Assembly (NCBI GenBank): GCA_030442035.1
Contig: JAUJEA010000005.1
Coordinates: forward strand, 62,001 to 126,000
DNA: 64,000 bases
Reading direction: 5' to 3'
From: Splendidivirga corallicola
GTDB lineage: Bacteria; Bacteroidota; Bacteroidia; Cytophagales; Cyclobacteriaceae
The translations under genes and the position numbers were made by a program. This document shows, in pieces, positions 19,034 through 29,900 of the stretch; within the stretch, counting starts at the first letter, position 1, and each line of letters opens with the position of its first letter. A model generated the notes under the pieces. It saw nothing but the letters and a program-made list of their open reading frames with translations, was not told the origin of the DNA and made no database searches.

Positions 19034-20539
19034 ATGATTCGCAACATTCCAACATATCGAGTTCTGAGCGGTGGATCATTGTTATTTTTTGTCTTTTTTT
19101 TAAGCTTCAGTGCTCCCGTTCAAGCTCAGGTATCAGAGCAAGTTGCCGATCTAATACTTGACCAGCTAAACAATTCTGACATAAAAAATGATGTTAGCTC
19201 CTCTGATGTTAATTTTTTTGAGATTAGCGATATCCTTGTTTTTGGAAACGATAAAACAAAAGAGGACATTATTTTCCGAGAGCTTGATATTACCAAGGGT
19301 CAAACCGTACTAAAATCAGAGTTGGAAGATATCCTCGAAACCAACAGAAAAAAAATTTTTAATACCAGCCTCTTTCTATCTGTAGAAATGGAGGTATTGG
19401 AACGTCCCAGCAACAAAATTGATATAGTCATCAAGGTGTCAGAGCGTTGGTATATTTTCCCCGTACCATTGTTCAAACTTGATGCAAGAAATTTTAATGA
19501 TTGGTGGACCAATCACAACAGAGATTTCAGTCGAGTAAGTTACGGCATCAGGTTTTATCAATACAACCTGAGAGGTAGAAATGAAAGACTTAAACTCACG
19601 GCTCAATTTGGTTTTACGAATGTTCTGCAGTTGTCCTACCGGGTGCCGTATATTGACAGGGCCAAGAGAAACGGGCTTACGATCAATGTTGGTTACAATG
19701 CCAATAAAAAAATCAACTACAAAACCGAGGACCATGTACCGGTGGTAGTGGATTTTGGTAAAAGAACAAGAGAAAGCAGGTACGCTCTCCTGACTTTTTC
19801 TCACAGGCCATCATTTTATAATTTCCACTTTTTTACAGTTGGGTATCAACATTATAGTATCAACGATTCAATCGCTATTTTGAATCCTGATTTTTTTCTC
19901 AATGGAAGAACAGAACAAAAATACTTCAGATTAAGGTATCAATATAGAAAGGATTATCGTGATATAGCGGCTTATCCATTAAGCGGTTACTTATTTACTG
20001 CTGAAGCTGAAAAAATTGGTCTTGGTATTTATAATGATATAAACATGTTCGAGGTGGATGTGAACTATTATAAATATTTCAAGTTAAAAAATAATGTTTT
20101 CATTTCTACAAGACTGGCAGGCAATATCAGTTTCCCGAACAGACAGCCTTACATTAATTTCAGGGGGCTGGGATACAGACCAAACTTTATCAGAGGCTAC
20201 GAATTGAATGTTATTGATGGGCAAAGTTTTTTGTTGAACAAGATAACGCTAAAAAAACGTTTGCTGTCAATAAGAAAAAAATTCAACAATCTTATAAAAA
20301 AGGATCAGTTCCAAACAATTCCCTTAGATATTTATCTTAAAACATACTATGACTCAGGCATCGTAAACAACAGCCTCAGTGGTGAACAAAATGAAAGACT
20401 ATCCAATAAATATCTTTATGGAACCGGTATAGGATTGGATTTTGTTACGTATTACGATTTTGTTATCAGGTGTGAATATTCCATAAACAGTTCAGGAGAA
20501 CACGGCTTTTTTCTAAACTTTAAGTCTGATTTAAGGTAA
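19034..20539 (+). CDS. Outer-membrane POTRA / Omp85-type beta-barrel protein
   Basis: A 501-residue protein with a signal peptide (about 1-32, ending VQAQ), a single POTRA-like domain (about 55-145: ISDILVFGNDKTKEDIIFRELDI with EDILETNRKKIFNTSLF), then a beta-barrel (about 160-501) of alternating polar and aromatic strands. The segment NFIRGYEL resembles the conserved RGF/RGY loop motif of Omp85 proteins. It is shorter than BamA (one POTRA rather than five), so it is more like the small TamA/ShlB-like Omp85 proteins of Bacteroidota. Its substrate is unknown. It is preceded by 231 bp of AT-rich sequence. Confidence 0.85.
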   Translation: MIRNIPTYRVLSGGSLLFFVFFLSFSAPVQAQVSEQVADLILDQLNNSDIKNDVSSSDVNFFEISDILVFGNDKTKEDIIFRELDITKGQTVLKSELEDILETNRKKIFNTSLFLSVEMEVLERPSNKIDIVIKVSERWYIFPVPLFKLDARNFNDWWTNHNRDFSRVSYGIRFYQYNLRGRNERLKLTAQFGFTNVLQLSYRVPYIDRAKRNGLTINVGYNANKKINYKTEDHVPVVVDFGKRTRESRYALLTFSHRPSFYNFHFFTVGYQHYSINDSIAILNPDFFLNGRTEQKYFRLRYQYRKDYRDIAAYPLSGYLFTAEAEKIGLGIYNDINMFEVDVNYYKYFKLKNNVFISTRLAGNISFPNRQPYINFRGLGYRPNFIRGYELNVIDGQSFLLNKITLKKRLLSIRKKFNNLIKKDQFQTIPLDIYLKTYYDSGIVNNSLSGEQNERLSNKYLYGTGIGLDFVTYYDFVIRCEYSINSSGEHGFFLNFKSDLR

Positions 20540-20569
20540 GAGATCAACAAATCGCCAGCTATTCATTAA

Positions 20570-21193
20570 CTAGTTATCATCTATACTTATCGGTTTTTTC
20601 TTTCCTTTTTTTGTTATATAAAACCATTCCCCGATCCTTTGCCCTGATTCATAGCTGCCTATATACTCCAAACGCCCTTGTTCGTTATAAAACTTCCACT
20701 CATCTTCTTCCATACCATTTAGAAATTTCCCCTCTTGCTTGATATTGCCGTTTTCATAATAAAATAACCAGGTCCCATTCGGCAATCCTTTTTGGTAGGT
20801 CCCTTTTCTTTTTACTTTTCCATTTTCATAATAAAAGACCCATTCTCCCTGATAGCTTCCTGCCTGAAATACACCTTCCTTTTCCACAATACCATTATCA
20901 TAGAAATACTTCGCCGAATCGACCTGAATACCGTTTTTCCAATTTTCATAGCCGATCAGATTACCTGCGAAACTATAATAGTAACAACTTCCATGAAGTT
21001 GATCCTTTTGATAAAACTCCACTGCGTTTTTGGTACCATCAGGATAATAATACTTCCACTCCCCTACTTTCAGTCCGTTCTCCATTCGGCCCACGGCTCT
21101 CAACTTACCATTGTCATAGCGGTCTTCTGTTATCTGCGCACACAATGTGTGGCACATGCATAAAAGAAAAGGGAAAATCAATCGCCGTAGCAT
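20570..21193 (-). CDS. Secreted YwqK/MORN-like repeat protein
   Basis: A 207-residue protein with a signal peptide (MLRRLIFPFLLCMCHTLCAQ). The mature part is built of about seven repeats of the type W-x-[FY]-Y-x-[ED]-[GN]-G-x-[IVL]-K-x-x-G (GEWKYYYPDGTKN, GEWVFYYENGKVK, GTWLFYYENGNIK, DEWKFYNEQGRLE). This is the MORN-variant repeat annotated as YwqK family antitoxin; the antitoxin name is historical and I see no toxin partner. A periplasmic or surface location is likely. It is convergent with the Omp85 gene. Confidence 0.85.
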   Translation of the reverse strand: MLRRLIFPFLLCMCHTLCAQITEDRYDNGKLRAVGRMENGLKVGEWKYYYPDGTKNAVEFYQKDQLHGSCYYYSFAGNLIGYENWKNGIQVDSAKYFYDNGIVEKEGVFQAGSYQGEWVFYYENGKVKRKGTYQKGLPNGTWLFYYENGNIKQEGKFLNGMEEDEWKFYNEQGRLEYIGSYESGQRIGEWFYITKKGKKKPISIDDN

Positions 21194-21234
21194 GCGATTT
21201 CAATTGAAGTTATAAAGGTCAAATTTGAGTTACA

Positions 21235-22299
21235 CTATCTATGTTTTGGTCTAAGGAATGAACTTCCCAAGACGTAGGTTAACTGTAAACTAGTAACGAT
21301 GTAAAGGTCATTATCGTTTGGATCTCCTCGCCTGGCTCCCGGTGAATTGTCAGAAACAACAGTATACTGCCTTCCATCAACAGTAGAGAAATATGTTCTT
21401 GCGCTTTGATTCAACTTGATTAATGTGGCTTCATCTCTCGCGTCTCCCGAAACAACAGCGACAGGTTCGGCAGCTCTGCCGGATAAGACACGAGCCAAAT
21501 CAGTTTCTAATGCTCCAAAATCAGGATAAACTGTGCTAACATCATCAATATAATCAAAAAACAAAATTCTATAACCTATCTCAAAAGCCAAATCGAAGCT
21601 ATCTCCCAATTTAAACCTGGCTCCAAAACCTGTTGGTAAAGCTAGCTGGATTCTTTTATACGGTTTATTATCATATAGTCCACTATGTTGACCCTCAGTT
21701 CCCAATGGTTGAAGTTCAACCCATTCACCGGCTTCAGGTATTCCCAGAAGTTCTGCTTCCTGCGGTACTTTAGCCCTTGGATTGTGATGAAAGGCCGCGA
21801 TGCCAGCAAAAACGTAAGGGGTTATCGGCGCTCTTCGCTCGAAGAAGCCTCTGTTAGGAATGAGATCTACTATGCCGGTAATGGCAATTTCCTGAATGTT
21901 ATTTTTGAATTGCAGATTTCTTTCATATCGTTCCCTGGACTTGTCATTATCCAAATCCGCTGATTCGAAGTCATCCCCCTCCATGGACCCAGCTGTAAAA
22001 CTTGCCCTGATGGTATACCTTGATCCAACCCTTCTGGTAGCGATAAGTCCAATGCCTGGTTTAGTAAATGAAATATCTGTACTCAATTTGCCCGGGCGCG
22101 GAGCTAAGTCTCCAAAATAATTGAAAGTATTCAAACTAAGTCCTATGGTAGTATATCTTATCTCCTTTGGAAAATAGTTGATCTTACCTTTCTTTTTTGC
22201 ATCCTTAAAGTACCGTTCATTGTTCTGCGCAAAGGCCTCTCCAAATACAGCAACAACAGAAAGTAATATAACGAATATTTGTAATCGTTTTCTCATCAT
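21235..22299 (-). CDS. DUF6089-like outer-membrane beta-barrel protein
   Basis: I place the start at the Met codon ending at 22299 (MMRKRLQIFVILL), where a clean signal peptide begins, rather than 11 codons upstream. About 354 residues. After the signal comes a basic stretch (ERYFKDAKKKGKINYFPK), then beta-barrel-like sequence starting IGLSLNTFNYFGDLAPRPG, the hallmark of DUF6089 proteins, and ending YIVTSLQLTYVLG. Residues about 255-320 are a loop rich in Ala, Asp and Arg. Function is unknown. It lies 42 bp upstream of the MORN-like gene on the same strand, so they may be cotranscribed. Confidence 0.8.
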   Translation of the reverse strand: MMRKRLQIFVILLSVVAVFGEAFAQNNERYFKDAKKKGKINYFPKEIRYTTIGLSLNTFNYFGDLAPRPGKLSTDISFTKPGIGLIATRRVGSRYTIRASFTAGSMEGDDFESADLDNDKSRERYERNLQFKNNIQEIAITGIVDLIPNRGFFERRAPITPYVFAGIAAFHHNPRAKVPQEAELLGIPEAGEWVELQPLGTEGQHSGLYDNKPYKRIQLALPTGFGARFKLGDSFDLAFEIGYRILFFDYIDDVSTVYPDFGALETDLARVLSGRAAEPVAVVSGDARDEATLIKLNQSARTYFSTVDGRQYTVVSDNSPGARRGDPNDNDLYIVTSLQLTYVLGSSFLRPKHR

Positions 22300-22645
22300 A
22301 ATCGCGTTAAACCACTGCCGGAACATGCTCATTCAATTGACACTTAAATAAGATAAGTTTAATCATCTTATAACCAACAAGTTCCAGCGCATCAAAAATA
22401 CTAAATTTCGCTAGCCTATGATTAACAGAATTCAGCTATTTTTTGAAATATTTCAAGATATTTTTGAATCCGGCAAATTTATACTATTCACTATTAAGTA
22501 AGTGCATTTATCTCATTAAACTTATTCAAAAGATACACGAACTAACTCATGTAATTCATTTCTGAAATATTTATTAAAAACACAGACGAGAGTAAACCAC
22601 AAATGATTGCCTTTTAATGAAAAAAAGCTAAATTTAAAACTGAGT

Positions 22646-23464
22646 ATGTCTACTCGATTACTTTTAACCGGCTATATTGTCCTTGTACCGCTATGCGTTT
22701 TTTCACAATCCGGGACATTTTCTCTTGGAGCCAAAGCATCCGGGCAGGGCTATGCAACTGTTGCCTTAACAGATGAGTGGTCCGTATTTAACAATCCTGG
22801 TGGTATTTCAGAAATAAAAGATGTGACAAGTTTATTCTCCTATAAGAATCGATTTAATCTATCGGCTCTTAAGGAGGTTTCGGCTGGCTTAATCCTGCCA
22901 TTAAAAAGTTCATCAATAGGCCTTACGACTTATAGCTTTGGTGATATTCATTTTAGGAAGCAGGCCGCAGGTCTTGCCTATAGTAGCAAGGTTGGTATAA
23001 TGAACTTTGGGGTAAAGTTGAGTTACTTTCATTTCTCCATAGCTGATCACGGATCAAAGGGACTTGTACTTTTTGAAATTGGGGGCATTGCACGAATTAG
23101 TAAGAAAATTCAGTTTGGGATGCACATTTTTAATCCGAATCTAGCAGGGACTGATGTGCTTGAAAACGAAGAATCAAAACCTACACTAAGGGTTGGAAGC
23201 AGCTATATTCCACACAAATCGCTCAGATTATCAATGGAAGTCCAAAAAAGCCTGACTATTAAAACAAATTATAAGATAGGGATGGAATACGAAGTATTTC
23301 CAAACTTTTTGGCACGAATTGGGATTACCAGTCGGCCGACACAAATTCACTATGGAGTCGGTTATCATACTAAAAGGCTGAATGTTGACTATGCTCTCAG
23401 TAGTCATTTGGTTTTAGGTATTTCCCATCAAATTGGTGTTTCATATCATTTTTTCAAAAAGTAA
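22646..23464 (+). CDS. PorV/PorQ-like outer-membrane protein
   Basis: The ATG at 22646 is preferred over the TTG at 22607 because it begins a signal peptide (MSTRLLLTGYIVLVPLCVFSQ). About 272 residues. The mature N-terminus GTFSLGAKASGQGYATVALTDEWSVFNNPGG is the pattern of PorV/PorQ/FadL-like barrels in type IX secretion bacteria, and the rest is amphipathic beta strands. The role is unproven; PorV family members shuttle T9SS cargo. It is followed after 92 bp by a barrel protein with a helix-hairpin-helix region, possibly a functional pair. The 22300-22645 gap upstream is AT-rich and must contain divergent promoters I could not fix. Confidence 0.78.
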   Translation: MSTRLLLTGYIVLVPLCVFSQSGTFSLGAKASGQGYATVALTDEWSVFNNPGGISEIKDVTSLFSYKNRFNLSALKEVSAGLILPLKSSSIGLTTYSFGDIHFRKQAAGLAYSSKVGIMNFGVKLSYFHFSIADHGSKGLVLFEIGGIARISKKIQFGMHIFNPNLAGTDVLENEESKPTLRVGSSYIPHKSLRLSMEVQKSLTIKTNYKIGMEYEVFPNFLARIGITSRPTQIHYGVGYHTKRLNVDYALSSHLVLGISHQIGVSYHFFKK

Positions 23465-23556
23465 TGAAACAGTCATGACTGATCTATTATTGAGACACAC
23501 AAGAATATGACCAAACTTAAGTGTCACAATATCAACGAACTACAAATTCCAAACAT

Positions 23557-25644
23557 ATGAAAATGCTCTTCATACTTCTTTTCAGCCTGATTTATACATT
23601 AACCAATTGTGCCAAATCACAGAATATCAAGGAAGTTGACCTTGACAAAATTCTTCAGGAGATCTTACCAAATGACGAGGACATTCCTGATTATGAAGCC
23701 CTTTTGGAGTTATTTCACGAGTTGCACAATAATCCTTTAAACCTTAACAAAGTAGATAAATCGGATATTCAATCGCTTCGAATATTATCTCAAAGTCAAA
23801 TTCAGAGTTTCTTCAGACACATCACTAAAAATGGAAATCTTTTGTCCATTTACGAATTACAAGCAATACCTGGCTTTGATCACCATACTATTCAAAAGCT
23901 TCTTCCATTCGTTGAAGTGGCTCAGCCGACACTCGGGGATATTTCACGATCTCTGATCAAAAGAATTCTGCATGAGAAAAATAATTATCTGATGTTTCGA
24001 TACAGCAGAACATTGGAGACGCTTAGTGGAAGTTCAAATTCTTCAAATGATTCCCTGGAACAGAGCAATACTTCGTTCCTCGGTACTCCGGAAAAAATCT
24101 ATGTAAAGTTCAATGTTAGCCGTCGGAAGGATTTTAGTCTTGGCTTTACTATGGAAAAAGATATTGGCGAACAAATCAGTTTCAACAGGTCAAACCATCA
24201 ATATGGATTTGATTTTAATTCATTTCATTTTGCATTGTACAATAAGAACAAACTTAAATCTCTGATCATTGGTGATTATCAATTGCAAATCGGTCAGAGT
24301 TTATTACTCGGTTCGACTTTTGGGTTTGGGAAAGGATCGGAAACGATAACCACCATAAAACGCAATCATACGGGGATCCGGCCATATACCTCCTCGACTG
24401 AAACGGGCTTTTTTAGGGGAGCCGCATTTTCACTGGTATATTCACCGATAACCATGACTTTGTTTTACTCTAATCAATTGGTGGATGGTGTGATCAACTC
24501 ATCCGAAAGTTCTGAGTTCAATGGATACCCAGCTTCCTCAATTTTAAAGACTGGTTTGCACAGGACACTAAAAGAATTAAAATCCAAAAATAGTATTCAG
24601 GAGCATGTTTGCGGCAGCAATGTATACTTCGAATCTAACACTAAAAGTTTTAGACTTGGCGCCACTATGATTTTTACAAAATATAATGCTTTTCTGCACA
24701 AGGCTTATAATCTCTATAATCAATATGAGTTTCGTGGAACAGAGAACTTCAATACAGGTATGCATTTAACTTATAACTGGCAAAACTTTCAATTTTTTAT
24801 GGAAGGAGCTATATCGAAAAGTGGTGGTAAAGGACTCATTGTTGGAACTGTCGGAAGCCTATCAAATGAATTTCAAATATCCCTATTGTATAGAAACTAC
24901 GATCGCCATTTTCATTCTTTTTTTGGAAATGCATTTGGTGAGAACAGCCGGAACATCAATGAAAATGGAACATATTTAGGCATAAAATTTACACCATCCC
25001 GAAAAATAACAGTTAGCGCCTATTTTGATCTATTCAAATTCCCATGGTTAAAGTTCAATGCTGATGCTCCTTCTAGAGGAAATGAACAACTTATCAGGGC
25101 AACTTACGAGCCTGGCCGAAATATGAGTTTTTCCTTTCAGTTCCGACAGGAAGACAAATATCGAAACATAAGAAAGGACAATGAACTGCTCAATCGACTC
25201 GAGAAAGGAATAAAACGAAACTTTCATGCAGCTATTGATTTCGATGTTAATCAGATTCTCAATCTAAAATCTCGTATTCAATCTAGCAGTTTCACCATAA
25301 TTGGTCAGACAACATCGGGATATGCTATTTCTCAGGACGTAAATTTTACGATCGGAAAACTAAGGATCAATACAAGATATGCCCTTTTTGATACTGATGA
25401 TTTTAACAATAGACAATATATGTATGAGCGGGATGTGCTTTATGCATTTTCATTTCCGTTTTACCATGGTTCAGGAATTAGAAAATACTTAATGTTTCAA
25501 TATAAATTTAACAAACATCTCTCTGGCTGGATCAGATTTTCTCAAACAACCTTTACAAATCAGGAAACCATTGGAAGTGGTTTGAACAAAATTAATGGTC
25601 CAAAAAAAAGAGATATCAAAGTTCAGGTGCGTTATAAATTCTAA
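23557..25644 (+). CDS. Helix-hairpin-helix plus outer-membrane barrel protein
   Basis: The start at 23557 (MKMLFILLFSLIY) gives a clear signal sequence; an in-frame GTG at 23521 is upstream. About 695 residues. The signal ends near TNCAKSQ, so either a lipoprotein (with unusual Asn at -1) or an ordinary exported protein. Residues about 40-125 contain a ComEA-like helix-hairpin-helix region (NNPLNLNKVDKSDIQ, LLSIYELQAIPGFDHHTIQKLLPF). From about 145 to the end the protein is beta-barrel-like and closes with VQVRYKF, a C-terminal aromatic residue. It ends in a 4-base overlap with the convergent phosphoesterase gene. Whether the HHH binds DNA outside the cell is unknown. Confidence 0.75.
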   Translation: MKMLFILLFSLIYTLTNCAKSQNIKEVDLDKILQEILPNDEDIPDYEALLELFHELHNNPLNLNKVDKSDIQSLRILSQSQIQSFFRHITKNGNLLSIYELQAIPGFDHHTIQKLLPFVEVAQPTLGDISRSLIKRILHEKNNYLMFRYSRTLETLSGSSNSSNDSLEQSNTSFLGTPEKIYVKFNVSRRKDFSLGFTMEKDIGEQISFNRSNHQYGFDFNSFHFALYNKNKLKSLIIGDYQLQIGQSLLLGSTFGFGKGSETITTIKRNHTGIRPYTSSTETGFFRGAAFSLVYSPITMTLFYSNQLVDGVINSSESSEFNGYPASSILKTGLHRTLKELKSKNSIQEHVCGSNVYFESNTKSFRLGATMIFTKYNAFLHKAYNLYNQYEFRGTENFNTGMHLTYNWQNFQFFMEGAISKSGGKGLIVGTVGSLSNEFQISLLYRNYDRHFHSFFGNAFGENSRNINENGTYLGIKFTPSRKITVSAYFDLFKFPWLKFNADAPSRGNEQLIRATYEPGRNMSFSFQFRQEDKYRNIRKDNELLNRLEKGIKRNFHAAIDFDVNQILNLKSRIQSSSFTIIGQTTSGYAISQDVNFTIGKLRINTRYALFDTDDFNNRQYMYERDVLYAFSFPFYHGSGIRKYLMFQYKFNKHLSGWIRFSQTTFTNQETIGSGLNKINGPKKRDIKVQVRYKF

Positions 25645-26909
25645 GCCTGTTCCCCTTTTTTAAGTTCAAGGATGGTTATTTCAGGAGCTATTCCTACCCT
25701 TCCAGGAAATCCTAAAAATCCAAATCCTCGATTTACATATAAATATTGTTCTTTGTTCTTATAGAGACCAGCCCATTGTTTATAAATATACTGTGAAGGG
25801 CTCCATTTGAAATTTTTAGTCTCTAAACCAAACTGGAATCCATGTGTATGTCCCGCAAACATGACATCGATATCCTTGTACTCCGGAATTATCTCTGCAT
25901 CCCAATGACTAGGATCATGTGAAAGCAACAATTTTACATCAGCTTCATTGATTCCGTTATAGGCCTGATGTACTTTACCATACTTTGGAAAACGCCCGGT
26001 TCCCCAATTCTCAATACCTATGATGGCAATTTTCTCTCCATCAATTTCAAGTATTCTGTTCTCATTGTTCAAAAGATCCCATCCCAGCAGCTCATGAGCT
26101 TTATACATGTCTAACATATTCTGCTTTTTATCCTCGGGATTAAGCCATACCTTGTAATTACCGTAGTCATGATTGCCCAGTATTGAATACACGCCATAAG
26201 GTGCCTCAACTTTTTTGAAAATATCTATGTACTCATCTACTTCCTTTGTTTCATTGTTTACCAAATCCCCTGTAAAGAAAATGGAGTCGGCTTTTTCGTC
26301 CAGTAACATTTCAACTCCTCCCTTGACCGCCTTCTTGTTAAAAAAACTTCCAGAATGAATGTCTGATATTTGCCCGATTTTAAATCCGTCAAAGGCTTTA
26401 GGCAAATTGGGTAAGTATATCTTCTTTCTTATTATTCTGTAATCATGAACACCCGTCAGGATTCCAAAACTTAAAGTGGTGAATGGTACCATTGCGGCAG
26501 TCGCAGCAGTTTTTTTGATAAACTCCGATCTTGACATTAAGCTTTTTTTACCTGGCTCTTTTTCCGCATCTGGTTTCCTTGTTAATCTTTTGAATATTTT
26601 TTTAGGAAACTGAAAAAGATCATTTAAAAGCATGATCAAAGCGGTAAGTATCTTTGAGGCATAAGTCACGAAGATAAAACCTATTATAGGTGTTCTCAGG
26701 TTAAAACTTAACAACTCAGGATCGACAAAGTGATAAAAGAAAAGTCCTGTAATGGATAGAAAAGTGATTAGAAAATAAGCAAGAGAAAACATACGAAGCC
26801 TCTTTTTCTTAAAAAGGCTCTTAAATAAAGTTGCAAAAGCTGGATAAGTATAAAAATCGAACGCTATCAAAATAAGCGCCAGGATAGGAATTACTAAAAG
26901 TTTATTCAT
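25641..26909 (-). CDS. Membrane-anchored metallophosphoesterase (YaeI/YkuE-like)
   Basis: A 422-residue protein with three or four N-terminal membrane helices (about 1-25, 40-60, 72-98), a linker with MSRSEFIKKTAATAAMVPF resembling a Tat signal but with SR instead of RR, and a calcineurin-like phosphoesterase domain (about 170-415). Metal ligands are visible in ISDIHSG, FTGDLVNN, LGNHDYG, LLSHDP and AGHTHGFQFG. The family includes lipid-active enzymes such as YaeI and chlamydial LpxG; the substrate here cannot be assigned. It is separated from the RND operon by a terminator. Confidence 0.85.
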   Translation of the reverse strand: MNKLLVIPILALILIAFDFYTYPAFATLFKSLFKKKRLRMFSLAYFLITFLSITGLFFYHFVDPELLSFNLRTPIIGFIFVTYASKILTALIMLLNDLFQFPKKIFKRLTRKPDAEKEPGKKSLMSRSEFIKKTAATAAMVPFTTLSFGILTGVHDYRIIRKKIYLPNLPKAFDGFKIGQISDIHSGSFFNKKAVKGGVEMLLDEKADSIFFTGDLVNNETKEVDEYIDIFKKVEAPYGVYSILGNHDYGNYKVWLNPEDKKQNMLDMYKAHELLGWDLLNNENRILEIDGEKIAIIGIENWGTGRFPKYGKVHQAYNGINEADVKLLLSHDPSHWDAEIIPEYKDIDVMFAGHTHGFQFGLETKNFKWSPSQYIYKQWAGLYKNKEQYLYVNRGFGFLGFPGRVGIAPEITILELKKGEQA

Positions 26910-26950
26910 TTCTCACTAATAAATCTCACATATCTACCCAATATAAACTA

Positions 26951-26982
26951 AAAAAAGCTCCCAGATGTTTCCGGGAGCTTTT
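26951..26982 (-). terminator. Terminator of the RND efflux operon
   Basis: A 10-bp stem (AAAAGCTCCC at 26953-26962 with GGGAGCTTTT at 26973-26982) and a 10-base loop. On the minus strand the stem is followed by a run of T, directly after the RND stop codon at 26989. Confidence 0.75.
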
Positions 26983-26988
26983 AATATG

Positions 26989-29900
26989 TCAACTAATTCC
27001 TAGTCTTCTATTTAACTTTGCAAAGAACAGATACATTACCGGTACAATAACCAAAGTCAGGAATGTGGCAAAGGTCAGTCCGAAAATGATTGTCCAAGAC
27101 ATAGGTCCCCAAAAGATCACATTATCTCCACCCAGGTAAAAATCCGGGGCATATCGTGAGAAGAAACCCAGAAAATCAAAATTGATTCCAATCGCCAATG
27201 GGATTAAACCTAAGATGGTTGTAATCGCAGTAAGCAGTACCGGTCTTAACCTTGTTTTACCCGCTTCAGCAATAGAATTAATGATCTCATCAAATGGTAA
27301 TTTATCCACACCTAAAGTCGCAGCTCTTCTTTTCCGGCTCAATTCAATAAAATCTATCAATACAATGGCATTGTTTACCACAATTCCTGCCAAGGATATA
27401 ATACCGATCATTGTCATGATAATCACGAAATCCATTTGGAAAATCATCAATCCTAGCAGCACACCAATCGTACTTAACACCACTGAAAACATAATGATGA
27501 ATGGTGTTGTAACCTTGTTAAATTGTGATACAATGATCATAAAGATCAAGAAAATTGCCAGGAATAAAGCCTTGCTCAGGAAGGCCATCTCCTCTGCCTG
27601 TTTTTCTTGTTCTCCTCCAAATTTGAATTCATATCCCGGTGGCATAGGGAAATCTGATAACAAGGCCTTGATCTGATCATTTACCTCAGTCGCATTGTAA
27701 TCACCTAAAACATTTGAATAAAGTGTAACTACTCTGTTTAAGTCCTTTCTCTTTATTGAACCATAAGTAGAGCTAAACTCGGCTTTCGCTACAGAAGAGA
27801 TAGGCACCTGATGCATCTTGCCTGAAGTTTGGTCTCTGAAAACGATGCTCTTATTCATCAGGGCATCTATGTCGTAGCGGTACTTATCATCCAATCGAAG
27901 CTGAATCTCGTAATCGTCCTCACCTTGTTTGAACTTTGATACTTCAAATCCAAATAATGCTGTCCTTACCTCATTGGCAATATTTTGGGTAGACAAACCA
28001 AATCTTCTCGCCTTTTCTCTGTCAATATCTACGATCAGTTCGGGCTTACCCGTTTCTAGGTCGGTTTTTAGTTTTTCAATCCCTTCAATACCCGATTCAT
28101 TGATCATATTTTTCATTCGGTCCGTAATGTCAATGAGGGTTAAAAGATCTTTTCCGTTGACCTCTATACTTATCGGCTTACCAACCGGAGGACCAGCAGG
28201 ATCTTTATCAACAGTAATGGCAACTCCAGGATATCCTCTGAGTTCATCCCGTAAATCATCCATGATCTCACTGGTTAATTTCCCATTCCGTTCCTTAAAT
28301 TCCACAAAGTTAACGGTGATTCTGGATTTATTAGGATTGGTACTTTGACCGACCGAAGAAGGATCGTTAGGATCAGCGGTTCCCTGTCCGACATTGGTTA
28401 CCACTGATTCCACCATATACTCGTAAGGCTCGATCAGATTTATTACTTTGTCTTCAATCTTCTCAGTAAAGTTATTGGTCGTTTCAATATCGGTTCCTAT
28501 TGGAAACTCAATGAATATATTAACATACTTAGGTTGATTTATTGGAAAGAAAATAACCTTTGGGGCAAAAACACCCATTAAAGCTATTGAGAGAAACAAC
28601 AGTCCGACTGTCCCCCAGAAAAACAGATAAGGTTTTCTTCCGCTCAGGGCATAATTAAGCAACCTGGAATATTTACTCTCTAACCAGGGAAGGAATCTAC
28701 TCCTGAAACCCTTTGATGCTGGTGTCAACACATACACATTGAGTAAGAGAATAAGCCCAAAGGCAATGAGTATATTTCCAATTGCCACTGCAGGAGAAAA
28801 CAAAAGCAGAACACCCACCACAATAAGAATAGCCGTATTTCTAAGTATTCGTTTGTGATCGGGATTGCCTTCCGGGTCTAATCTCATGAAAGTAGAAATC
28901 AACACTGGATTAATAACCAATGCTACAAAAAGAGATGATCCCAAAGTTACAATAAGTGTAATAGGCAAAAACTTCATGAATTCACCCATGAGCCCTGGCC
29001 AAAAAGCCAGCGGTAAAAAGGCCGCTAAGGTTGTCGCTGTAGAAGCTATCACGGGCATAGCAACCTCACCAACACCTTTCTTTGTTGCTTCCAATGGCGT
29101 ATATCCCTCCTCCATCAAACGATAGACATTTTCAACCACCACAATACCGTTGTCAACCAACATTCCAAGCGCCATGATCAATGAAAACAGCACCATCATA
29201 TTGATGGATATGCCAAATGCTCCAAGAATAAGAAAAGCCATGAACATGGAAATCGGAATTGCAATTCCAACAAACAAAGCATTGCGTGTTCCTAAGAAAA
29301 ACAATAATACCAGCACAACCAGAATAACGCCTGAAATGATATTATTTTCCAAACTCGAAACCATCATCTCAGTTTGTTCCGATTGATCATTGGTAATATC
29401 CACATTCAGATCCGATGGAAAAACATTTTCCTTGGCCTCCTCAATTACCTTGTTGATGTTATCGGTGGCAATCAGCAAATTCTCACCACTTCTTTTTACC
29501 ACATCGACCATCACAACCGGGTTCTTTCTCAGCCTGGCATAGTTCTCCTTCTCCTTATAATCGAATTCAACAGTGGCAATATCTTTCAAATAAACAATCT
29601 TTCCGTCTTCACTTTTCACCACGATATCTTCAAGCTGCTCAGGTCGCTCGAATTCACCTAACACACGAATCGACCGCCGGATCTCGCCTTCTAAAACACT
29701 TCCTCCCGAAAGTGTTATGTTTTCCGAGCTTACAGCAGTTGCTATATCTCCAAAGTTTACATTCCTGGCCTCCATTTGATAGGGATCGGCTTTTATTTTT
29801 AGCTCCTTATCATCAACCCCTCTTATATCAGCATAGGAAATCTGGGGGAGTTTCTCCACTTCATCCTGAATATATTCAGCGTATTCATTCAATTTTTCCA

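Noticed and set aside
20570-21193. YwqK-type antitoxin of a toxin-antitoxin pair
   Set aside because: The repeats match the family name, but the protein is secreted and no toxin-like gene is adjacent; treated as a MORN-like repeat protein.
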